Source of the DNA: an uncultured Bacteroides sp.
Lineage (GTDB): Bacteria > Bacteroidota > Bacteroidia > Bacteroidales > Bacteroidaceae
DNA: 64,000 bases
Reading direction: 5' to 3'
Assembly: GCF_963675905.1 (NCBI RefSeq)
Contig: NZ_OY780936.1
Coordinates: 3,357,946 to 3,421,945 of the forward strand
Below the pieces are notes generated by a model. The model was not told where the DNA came from. It searched no databases and was given only the letters and a program-made list of their open reading frames with translations. Shown one piece after another: positions 44,035-51,253 of this stretch. The position numbers and the translations under genes were made by a program. Every line of letters begins with the position of its first letter. Position 1 is the stretch's first letter.

Positions 44035-44544
44035 ATGCAAGAAATCAGCTTCCGAAACGACATACTGCCACTGAAAGATAAACTTTTTCGCGTGGCGCTT
44101 CGAATCACCTTTGACAGGGCTGAAGCAGAAGATGTGGTGCAGGACACGATGATCCGGGTATGGAACAAGCGTGATGAGTGGTCGCAACTGGAATCGATTG
44201 AGGCTTATTGTTTAACTGTTTGCAGAAACTTAGCCATAGACCGAAGTCAGAAGATGGAAGCTCAAAACGAGTCGTTAACTCCCGAACTGGAACAAAAAGC
44301 TGTTGCATCTGGTCCTTATGATCAATTAGTGAACGAAGAAAGAATGAAACTGATTCACCAGTTGATTAATGAACTGCCAGAGAAGCAAAGAGTAATTATG
44401 CAACTCAGGGATATAGAAGGAGAAAGTTATAAAGAAATATCAGAAGTTCTGCAACTGACAGAGGAACAGGTTAAAGTGAACCTCTTCAGGGCTAGACAAA
44501 AGATAAAACAAAGATACACAGACATAGATAATTATGGATTATAA
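44035..44544 (+). CDS. ECF family RNA polymerase sigma factor
   Basis: 169 residues with sigma region 2 (KDKLFRVALRITFDRAEAEDVVQDTMIRVWNKRDEW, about 12-50) and region 4 (INELPEKQRVIMQLRDIEGESYKEISEVLQLTEEQVKVNLFRARQKIKQ, about 112-160), and no regions 1 or 3. It directs polymerase to a small regulon in response to an envelope signal. The stop overlaps the next gene, a single-pass membrane protein, by 11 nt, which is the usual sigma/anti-sigma coupling. Confidence 0.92.
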   Translation: MQEISFRNDILPLKDKLFRVALRITFDRAEAEDVVQDTMIRVWNKRDEWSQLESIEAYCLTVCRNLAIDRSQKMEAQNESLTPELEQKAVASGPYDQLVNEERMKLIHQLINELPEKQRVIMQLRDIEGESYKEISEVLQLTEEQVKVNLFRARQKIKQRYTDIDNYGL

Positions 44545-45055
44545 GTATATAGAACAGCTAATAGAACGATACTGGCAATGCGAGACTTCCTTGATGGAAG
44601 AGCAGATTTTACGTTCTTTCTTTTCTCAGGAAGAGATACCGGCTCACTTGCTTCCATATAAAGAGGTGTTTGTTTATCAGCAGACACAGCAGGAGGTTAA
44701 ATTAAGTGCAGACTTTGACGAAAAGGTTTTAGCTGCTATAGAAACTCCGGTGGTTAAAGCAAGACATCTTACAATTGCAAGTCGTTTTATGCCGCTTATG
44801 AGAGCTGCAGCGATGGTGGCATTTGTTATCACTTTAGGGAATGTAGCTCAACGCTCATTCTTTGCTGAAGATCAACTAGATTATAATTACGAATCATATA
44901 AGGATACTTACAAAGATCCGCAAATGGCTTACGAACAGTTGTCGTCTGCATTAATGAAAGTATCTGAAGGTATTAATAAATCTCAAACTCAGTTAGCTTC
45001 GGATAGCATTCTGAAAGCTAAGAGTGGAGAAGATTCAATATCGGTTACGGAATAA
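44534..45055 (+). CDS. Putative membrane anti-sigma factor
   Basis: 173 residues. A charged N-terminal cytoplasmic part (MDYKYIEQLIERYWQCETSLMEEQILRSFF) precedes one membrane helix (about 86-106, MPLMRAAAMVAFVITLGNVA). A polar, presumably periplasmic C-terminal part (about 107-173) follows. The N-terminus lacks the zinc HxxxCxxC motif of ZAS-type anti-sigma factors. The 11-nt overlap with the sigma gene and the topology support an anti-sigma role. No named domain was recognised with confidence. Confidence 0.65.
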   Translation: MDYKYIEQLIERYWQCETSLMEEQILRSFFSQEEIPAHLLPYKEVFVYQQTQQEVKLSADFDEKVLAAIETPVVKARHLTIASRFMPLMRAAAMVAFVITLGNVAQRSFFAEDQLDYNYESYKDTYKDPQMAYEQLSSALMKVSEGINKSQTQLASDSILKAKSGEDSISVTE

Positions 45056-45057
45056 TA

Positions 45058-45540
45058 ATGAAGAGCGCTCTTTTTATACTGTGGATGACTCTGGTATCTG
45101 TTACGGTTTCTGCGCAGGATTTTGCTTCTCGTTTTTTGGAGAATCATAAGCCTGATGGCAATCTCACTTGTGTGACTATCAGTCCGAAGATGATGGAAAA
45201 GGTAATGGATCTGGATGTGGATGATGAAGGAAAAATGATGGACATGATCTCAAAGCTTAAAAGCATGCAGATGCTTACTACTCAGAATAATGGGCATAAG
45301 TATTATAAAGAAGCTTTGAAGATTCTCGATAAGAATGCAGATCGGTTTGAACCGTATCTTTCTTTCGAAGATAAATCTGAAAATTTTCAGATCATGGTCC
45401 GGAAAAAGAGGAGTTCTATTATTGAACTGGTAATGTTGATGTGTGAAAATGATTGTTTCACAATTATAAACTTTACCGGAAACATGAGTCAAGACTTTAT
45501 AGCCAGGTTGGCTAAATCAATGGAGCCTAAACACTCATAA
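45058..45540 (+). CDS. DUF4252 family exported protein
   Basis: 160 residues with a signal peptide (MKSALFILWMTLVSVTVSAQ). The mature part resembles DUF4252 (SPKMMEKVMDL...ISKLKSMQMLTT...FTIINFTGNMSQDFIARLAKSM), a small alpha/beta domain of unknown function common behind ECF sigma genes in Bacteroides. It lies 2 nt after the anti-sigma gene and is probably a member of the regulon or part of signal sensing. A strong terminator follows. Confidence 0.78.
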   Translation: MKSALFILWMTLVSVTVSAQDFASRFLENHKPDGNLTCVTISPKMMEKVMDLDVDDEGKMMDMISKLKSMQMLTTQNNGHKYYKEALKILDKNADRFEPYLSFEDKSENFQIMVRKKRSSIIELVMLMCENDCFTIINFTGNMSQDFIARLAKSMEPKHS

Positions 45541-45663
45541 TTAACAAGTTTTTTTTCATTTGCTATATAACTGTAATAGTTTTGTGCTTAATTAAAACAA
45601 ACAATTGATGAAACTGTGAAGTTTCAATTATCTCAAATTTTCATAAATAACTAACTTCAAATA

Positions 45664-45697
45664 AAATGGGTTACTGCTGGTCACAGTAACCCTTTTA
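45664..45697. terminator. Bidirectional terminator between the sigma operon and the photolyase gene
   Basis: Arms GGGTTACTG (45668-45676) and CAGTAACCC (45684-45692) with loop CTGGTCA, flanked by AAAAT on one side and TTTTATTA on the other, so it can work in both directions between convergent genes. Confidence 0.85.
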
Positions 45698-45747
45698 TTA
45701 TATATGCAGGTCAGCAAAACTTTATTTTTATCTGTAACGCTAGTTTT

Positions 45748-47058
45748 TTATTTCCGGTTTTGGCTGCTTATTTTTTTAGATCCCATATATCGTACATTTC
45801 CAAAGATAGGGTGGTTAAACCAGGGACGATCGTGAAGACCTCCAATGCACCAGGCACATCCGGTATATCCATTTGGATCTCTTCCGTCCAGCTGATATTT
45901 ATCGTTCAGATAAACTGCTGTTTGCATAGCCTCTTCGGCAGTAGCCGACCATTCCAAAATCTTTTTTCCCCAATACATCCGCAGGTAATTGTGCATAGTT
46001 CCGCTTTGTACAAGTGTGCTTTGTGCTTCGTTCCAAAGAGAATCATGTGTTTGTGCCTGCTCAAACTCAGCACGAGAATAAAGATACTCCCTTATATCGG
46101 ATTGATGATCTAGTAGTGATTTCTTAGCCCATGAAGGAAAACCTTCAAATGAATCGTAATTAGGATTGTAATAACAGAAATTCTCTGCCAGTTCTCTACG
46201 AATAATCAGTTGTTCGAGAAAAGCTTTTCTGTTATCATCGTCCGGATACTCTTTAATTACTCTCAGTGCTATTTCCAGTGCGGAAATCTGTCCGAAGTGA
46301 AGATAAGGAGAGAGCTCTGAACAACCGTTTACTTTGGTGTTATTCCTTTCAATAGCGTAATGCTGTATCCGCTCTTCTATAAATTGATTTAATACTTTCT
46401 GTGCAGCTTTTCCTCCTGCAGCTTTATTTATCGGAGTTATACTCTTATCTATTTTTAAGGAGCCCAGAATTTCTTTCCAGTCAACACTTTCAAATACAAA
46501 AGTTTGTTCTTGTTTTAGTGATTCTACATCAGGCAGCGGATGTAGATAATCGTAAAGTAACCGGGTAATCTTCGGACGAATAGTTCGGGCAGAATATTCT
46601 TGTTTCTCAGAGCTGATCCAGCAGGGAACAATATTTCGTCCGTCTACTTCATGAACAGGAATGGAAACAGAATGAAGCAATTCTTTTTTCCATGAAACGT
46701 CGTGGCGTAACGGATTGAAGTCGGTTACTATTATAGAATTCTGATGAAGATGTATATGCTTTATTACTTCGTTCGGAATCGTTCCAATTCGGATATGAAA
46801 AGGAACCCTTAGGCTTTCCAAAAGAAGTTTAACTTCCTGCAGACCTTCAATCATGAAAGAAAAACTCCGGAGATTGGCATTGGGGTAATTATCGTCGATA
46901 ACAAATAGTACTTCCAGCTGCTTGCCGTATTCTTTGGCCATATAGGATGCAAAGAACAGCGCTGGGTTGTTGGCAACTCTTTGTTCCCGGCTCATCCAGT
47001 AAAGTATATTGCCGGTTCCAGGTATTCCCTGTTGAAGTAAGCGGCTACGATTTTTCAT
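45748..47058 (-). CDS. phr: Class II deoxyribodipyrimidine photolyase
   Basis: 436 residues. It repairs cyclobutane pyrimidine dimers with light and FAD. The N-terminal ILYWMSREQRVANNPALF is the class II hallmark. The C-terminal FAD and DNA region includes LIIRRELAENFCYYNPNYDSFEGFPSWA, MHNYLRMYWGKKILEWS, LDGRDPNGYTGCAWCIGGLHDRPW and IFGNVRYM. It is slightly shorter than many class II enzymes but all key blocks are present. Convergent with the ECF sigma operon. Confidence 0.93.
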   Translation of the reverse strand: MKNRSRLLQQGIPGTGNILYWMSREQRVANNPALFFASYMAKEYGKQLEVLFVIDDNYPNANLRSFSFMIEGLQEVKLLLESLRVPFHIRIGTIPNEVIKHIHLHQNSIIVTDFNPLRHDVSWKKELLHSVSIPVHEVDGRNIVPCWISSEKQEYSARTIRPKITRLLYDYLHPLPDVESLKQEQTFVFESVDWKEILGSLKIDKSITPINKAAGGKAAQKVLNQFIEERIQHYAIERNNTKVNGCSELSPYLHFGQISALEIALRVIKEYPDDDNRKAFLEQLIIRRELAENFCYYNPNYDSFEGFPSWAKKSLLDHQSDIREYLYSRAEFEQAQTHDSLWNEAQSTLVQSGTMHNYLRMYWGKKILEWSATAEEAMQTAVYLNDKYQLDGRDPNGYTGCAWCIGGLHDRPWFNHPIFGNVRYMGSKKISSQNRK

Positions 47059-47392
47059 AGTTCTTATTTTTTGTTATTGTAAATATAGTGATAAATACCT
47101 GTTATTTACATCTTCTTGAAATAAGAAAAGTAATATTGCTTTCATCCTGGGATTACTTAGATAATAAATATAGGGATCTAACTCTTCTTTTCACCAGGCT
47201 TTGCTAACTAATAGTGGCTGATATATAATTTAGGTGTAGACTAAAAGAAAATAAGTAGTAGACTTTGAATGTATTAGCTGTAGACTATTTGATAAATGTC
47301 TCGTGAATAAATGGCTTAGGTTTCTTTATAAAATAGGTTATTACTGAGTTTGTTTGGCTAAGAATAGTAAGTTTTCTGTTTAAAAGAGAAGA
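47059..47392. other. Gap between the DUF2807 terminator and the photolyase start
   Basis: No gene. It contains the four-unit 22-bp array at 47214-47301. The other sequence is AT-rich. A weak minus-strand -7 candidate for the photolyase (TATATTTA at 47075-47082) differs from consensus at the last base. Confidence 0.5.
47214..47301. repeat. Four-unit 22-bp array (GTAGACT type)
   Basis: GTGGCTGA or GTAGACT recurs at 47214, 47236, 47258 and 47280, exactly 22 bp apart. The second half of each unit is variable and AT-rich and ends in a short GT/CT-containing word. Confidence 0.7.
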
Positions 47393-47439
47393 ATAAAAAA
47401 GGCAACCTTTCTTTTCACTCTTGAGAGAAAGGCTGCCTT
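47393..47439 (-). terminator. Terminator of the DUF2807 gene
   Basis: Arms AAGGCAACCTTTCT (47399-47412) and AGAAAGGCTGCCTT (47426-47439) pair with one mismatch. On the minus strand the hairpin is followed by TTTTTTATTC. Confidence 0.8.
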
Positions 47440-47459
47440 GGCTTATAGAGAATAGAAAA

Positions 47460-48263
47460 TTAATCCATTTTATGTAACTTATTATTGTTCTCGAAATCAA
47501 CTCTAGGATTTCCTCTGTAAGATACATCACCGCTTCCCTGTATTTTTGCTTTCAAGTCATTAATAGCAAAACAAGAAATACTGCCCGATCCTTGTGTGGT
47601 AGCATGTACATTCATACCTTTAAGGTTTGCGGCATTGATATCCCCTGAACCTTGAGTTTTCAGAGTAACAGAGTTTGCTTCGCCTTCATAAAGAATATCT
47701 CCGGAACCCTGTATGCCTGCTTCAATATTTTGGCATTTGATACCCTTTATTGCAATGTCTCCAGATCCTTGTATGGTTGAGCGCAATTCGTTGCAAATAA
47801 TGCCTGTTCCGTTAATATCTCCAGAACCTTGAACGTAAAGATCAAGCTTGTCTGTTTTGATTATTGTTTTGAAAAGAATATCTCCCGATCCCTGAACTGA
47901 AGCTCCGTAAATAGTAGGGCTTGATACGATTACTTTTACATTCCCATTATTTCCAAAACCAAATATGGAAAAATTATTTTTGTGTTTAACAATTAATGTT
48001 TCGTCATCCACTCTAATATCTAACAAGTCTACTATATTATCCGAAGCATAAACCTTAACACTCGTTTTTCCGTCAGTACTTTGAGAAAAGAGTATATCTT
48101 CACTTCCCTGAACCTTGATTGAATTAAAATCTGGCACTGCTATATTTTTTGTTATATAGTTACCGCTTGCTTTAATACGTCTGGCTTCAATGCAACTTGT
48201 GTTTAAAGCCAATACAGACATAATCATTGCTAATCCACTGATTGTTTTTGCTATTCTTTTCAT
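47460..48263 (-). CDS. DUF2807 (GIN domain) exported beta-repeat protein
   Basis: 267 residues. A signal sequence ends at about residue 24 with a lipobox-like LNTSC. The mature part is a DUF2807/GIN domain, a right-handed beta-helix-like fold. It contains eight QGS(G/E)(D/S)I-type turns spaced about 18-32 residues apart, from VQGSEDILF near residue 50 to IQGSGDVSYRG near 247. Such proteins are often called putative auto-transporter adhesins, but there is no autotransporter barrel and the role is unknown. No operon partners; a terminator follows closely. Confidence 0.85.
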   Translation of the reverse strand: MKRIAKTISGLAMIMSVLALNTSCIEARRIKASGNYITKNIAVPDFNSIKVQGSEDILFSQSTDGKTSVKVYASDNIVDLLDIRVDDETLIVKHKNNFSIFGFGNNGNVKVIVSSPTIYGASVQGSGDILFKTIIKTDKLDLYVQGSGDINGTGIICNELRSTIQGSGDIAIKGIKCQNIEAGIQGSGDILYEGEANSVTLKTQGSGDINAANLKGMNVHATTQGSGSISCFAINDLKAKIQGSGDVSYRGNPRVDFENNNKLHKMD

Positions 48264-48521
48264 ATTCTATTAAGATTTTAATTGTTTTGTATCTATTAGA
48301 CGGAGTTGTACTTAAAAAAGTTGCAACTCCACTAAAATATTATTTTATAACCAAGTATTACATTTGTTATACCAAAAACATAATAGCTTTATTTATAACG
48401 CTTTATATAAAATAAGATTGTTCATTATTGAACACTCTGTCCGATTTTAACTTTTAAAATTTTATTTCTAAGTTAGCTCCTGCGCAAAGATTATCTATCT
48501 TTGCTCCATTAATAAATAGTC

Positions 48522-49223
48522 ATGGTTGGAAAGGAATATTCAGATAAAGAGTTAGGAAAGATTGTAATACGGGAAAATACACGAGCCCGACGTATTGTTC
48601 TTCGTACCCGTCCGGAGGCTCTTTATATAACCGTTCCAAGAGGAGTTGAAATGCACGAAGTACAAGGTGCTATTGAAAAATTCAGAGCAAGATTAATCCG
48701 TTCTAAGAAGAAAGTGGAACGTAAACGAATAGATCTTGATTTTACTATTGACGCAGAGTTTTTTAAGTTATCTTTAGTTCAGGGTACACAAAGTAAATTC
48801 TTATCTTATTCAGAGTTGGGGATAACCCGTATTGTCTGTCCTCCAACAGCCAATTTTGATGATGATGAATTGCAAGTGTGGTTGCGTAAGGTTATCGAAG
48901 AAGCTTTACGTAAGAATGCGAAAATAATTTTACCTTCAAGTATAGATAATCTTTCCAAACTACATAAGCTGCCCTACGAATCATTGAAAATTAATTCAAG
49001 CCAGGGTCGGTGGGGGAGCTGTTCTTCACGGAAAAGCATTAATCTTTCATATTATCTGTTATTGCTACCTTCATATCTTGTTGATTATGTGATTCTTCAT
49101 GAACTTGCCCATACCAAAGAAATGAGCCATAGTGACAGGTTCTGGGCAATACTTGATGGATTAACCCAGGGACGAGCTTTGGAATTACGAAGGGAACTCA
49201 GAAATTATACCACAAGTTTTTAG
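48522..49223 (+). CDS. YgjP-type (DUF45) zinc metallopeptidase
   Basis: 233 residues, no signal peptide. The zinc-binding motif VILHELAHTKEMSHSDRFW (about residues 190-208) supplies HExxH plus the third histidine. It is preceded by SSQGRWGSCSSRKSINLSYYLLLLP, which defines the YgjP/SprT-like family. The family is cytoplasmic and its substrate is unknown. It is a single gene upstream of the rimP operon with an unremarkable spacer. Confidence 0.88.
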   Translation: MVGKEYSDKELGKIVIRENTRARRIVLRTRPEALYITVPRGVEMHEVQGAIEKFRARLIRSKKKVERKRIDLDFTIDAEFFKLSLVQGTQSKFLSYSELGITRIVCPPTANFDDDELQVWLRKVIEEALRKNAKIILPSSIDNLSKLHKLPYESLKINSSQGRWGSCSSRKSINLSYYLLLLPSYLVDYVILHELAHTKEMSHSDRFWAILDGLTQGRALELRRELRNYTTSF

Positions 49224-49316
49224 TCATAAGAATTGGCTATTATTTATCTGAAAAGTTTATTTTTAAGATAATATTGCAAAATTTACAATCATATTATAAT
49301 AAAATAGTCCTAATAT

Positions 49317-49347
49317 TTTGCTTATGAAGGGATTATTCGTATCTTTG
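49317..49347 (+). promoter_or_regulatory. rimP-nusA-infB promoter
   Basis: TTTG (49317-49320) and TATCTTTG (49340-49347) are 19 nt apart, a full consensus match. The transcript should begin near 49354, leaving a leader of about 57 nt. Confidence 0.78.
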
Positions 49348-49370
49348 CGGTCGAAATGGATGAATGGTGA

Positions 49371-49393
49371 GGGGCGATTAAAGCCCTTTTTTT
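49371..49393 (+). promoter_or_regulatory. Terminator-like hairpin in the rimP leader
   Basis: GGGC (49372-49375) pairs with GCCC (49383-49386) around GATTAAA, followed directly by seven T residues. It sits between the promoter and rimP, so it could act as an attenuator of the rimP-nusA-infB transcript. The stem is short, so this is tentative. Confidence 0.45.
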
Positions 49394-49411
49394 GTTCTTA
49401 ATAGTGAACCA

Positions 49412-49879
49412 ATGATAGAAAAAAGTACTGTTAGTCAGATTGTTAATGACTGGCTTGAAGGTAAAGAGTATTTTGTGGTAGACGTAAATGTGTCTCCGGA
49501 TGACAGAATCCTTGTGGAAATAGACCATGCTGAAGGGGTCTGGATTGAAGATTGTGTAGAGTTGAGCAAATATATTGAGTCAAAGCTTAACCGTGAAGAA
49601 GAGGATTATGAACTAGAAGTTGGTTCTGCCGGCATCGGCCAGCCATTCAAGGTGTTACAACAATATTATATACATTTGGGTTGTGATGTCGAAGTGTTGA
49701 CAAAAGGCGGAATTAAATATTCTGGAGTCCTGAAAGAGGTGGACGAAGAGCGTTTTGTTGTTACTGTTCAGAAAAAAATGAAAGAAGCAGGAGAAAAACG
49801 TCCAAAACTTGTGGACGAAGATATCTGTTTTACATATGATGAAATAAAATATACTAAATACTTAATTAGTTTTAAATAA
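49412..49879 (+). CDS. rimP: Ribosome maturation factor RimP
   Basis: 155 residues. It assists maturation of the 30S subunit. The N-terminal domain has DVNVSPDDRILVEIDHAEGVWIEDCVELSKYIESKL and EDYELEVGSAGIGQPFKVLQQY; the family's usual S-P-G is S-A-G here. The C-terminal Sm-like domain follows (DVEVLTKGGIKYSGVLKEVDEERFVV). Upstream of nusA with a 3-nt gap, as in most bacteria. Confidence 0.93.
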   Translation: MIEKSTVSQIVNDWLEGKEYFVVDVNVSPDDRILVEIDHAEGVWIEDCVELSKYIESKLNREEEDYELEVGSAGIGQPFKVLQQYYIHLGCDVEVLTKGGIKYSGVLKEVDEERFVVTVQKKMKEAGEKRPKLVDEDICFTYDEIKYTKYLISFK

Positions 49880-49882
49880 ATT

Positions 49883-51139
49883 ATGGCCAAGAAAGAGGAA
49901 ACAATCAGCTTGATTGATACATTTTCGGAATTTAAAGAACTGAAGAATATTGATAGAACCACTATGGTGAGTGTACTCGAAGAGTCTTTCCGTAGTGTTA
50001 TCGCGAAAATGTTTGGCACGGATGAAAATTACGATGTTATCGTGAATCCGGATAAAGGAGATTTTGAAATATGGCGTAACCGTGAGGTAGTTGAAGATGA
50101 AAAACTTACTAATCCGAATATGCAGATATCACTTACAGAAGCTCAGAAGATAGATTCTTCTTATGAAGTTGGTGAAGAAGTAACAGACGAGGTTAATTTT
50201 ATAAGTTTTGGTCGTCGCGCTATTCTGAATCTTCGTCAAACACTTGCCTCAAAAATTCTTGAGCTTGAAAAAGATAGTATTTACGCTAAGTATATTGATA
50301 TGGTAGGAACTATCATCAATGCAGAAGTCTACCAGATTTGGAAGAAAGAAATTCTGTTGCTTGATGATGAAGGTAATGAGTTATTGTTGCCTAAAACAGA
50401 ACAGATACCAAGTGATTTCTATCGGAAAGGCGAAACTGCACGTGCCGTAGTTGCTCGTGTAGATAATAAAAACAACAATCCGAAGATTATCCTTTCACGT
50501 ACCTCTCCTGTATTCCTGCAAAGATTATTTGAGATGGAAGTTCCTGAAATAAATGACGGACTGATTACAATTAAAAAAATTGCCCGTATTCCTGGCGAAC
50601 GCGCAAAAATCGCAGTAGAATCCTATGATGAAAGAATTGATCCGGTAGGAGCTTGTGTGGGTGTTAAAGGTAGTCGTATTCATGGTATTGTTCGTGAACT
50701 TCGTAATGAAAATATTGATGTAATTAATTACACTTCTAATATTTCATTATTTATTCAGCGTGCTTTAAGTCCGGCAAAAGTCTCTTCTATTCGTTTGAAT
50801 GAAGAAGAAAAGAAGGCTGAAGTCTTTTTGAAACCGGAAGAAGTTTCGCTTGCTATCGGTAAAGGCGGTATGAATATCAAACTTGCCAGTATGTTAACTG
50901 AGTACACCATTGATGTGTTCCGCGAACTGGACGCAGCTACTGAGGATGAAGATATCTATCTTGATGAATTCAAAGATGAGATAGATGAGTGGGTGATTAA
51001 TGCAATTAAAGCTATTGGCATTGATACAGCAAAAGCTGTACTTAGTGCTCCACGCGAGATGCTGATCGAAAAAACCGACTTGGAAGAAGAAACGGTGGAT
51101 GAGGTATTACGCATTTTGAAAGCGGAATTTGAAGACTAA
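49883..51139 (+). CDS. nusA: Transcription termination/antitermination factor NusA
   Basis: 418 residues with the N-terminal polymerase-binding domain, an S1 domain (about 135-200) and two KH domains (VGVKGSRIHGIVRELRNENIDVI at about 255-277; LAIGKGGMNIKLASMLTEYTIDV at about 315-340). It lacks the paired C-terminal acidic repeats of E. coli NusA, as most Bacteroidota proteins do. It modulates pausing, termination and antitermination. Co-transcribed with rimP; infB starts 115 nt downstream after a spacer without an obvious terminator. Confidence 0.95.
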   Translation: MAKKEETISLIDTFSEFKELKNIDRTTMVSVLEESFRSVIAKMFGTDENYDVIVNPDKGDFEIWRNREVVEDEKLTNPNMQISLTEAQKIDSSYEVGEEVTDEVNFISFGRRAILNLRQTLASKILELEKDSIYAKYIDMVGTIINAEVYQIWKKEILLLDDEGNELLLPKTEQIPSDFYRKGETARAVVARVDNKNNNPKIILSRTSPVFLQRLFEMEVPEINDGLITIKKIARIPGERAKIAVESYDERIDPVGACVGVKGSRIHGIVRELRNENIDVINYTSNISLFIQRALSPAKVSSIRLNEEEKKAEVFLKPEEVSLAIGKGGMNIKLASMLTEYTIDVFRELDAATEDEDIYLDEFKDEIDEWVINAIKAIGIDTAKAVLSAPREMLIEKTDLEEETVDEVLRILKAEFED

Positions 51140-51253
51140 TGGATGAAGGTTGAGAATGGATAACCGAATGTCTAGACGCATTTCCGTTATCATTTTTAAT
51201 TTATTCTTCTGTTTTTTCAATACTCCAATTTCAATTATCAATTTAAAAAAAGT

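Noticed and set aside
48302-48330. GGAGTTG...CAACTCC hairpin upstream of the DUF2807 gene
   Set aside because: Only 7 bp of stem with a long loop, no T-run, and no conserved riboswitch features; too weak to call.
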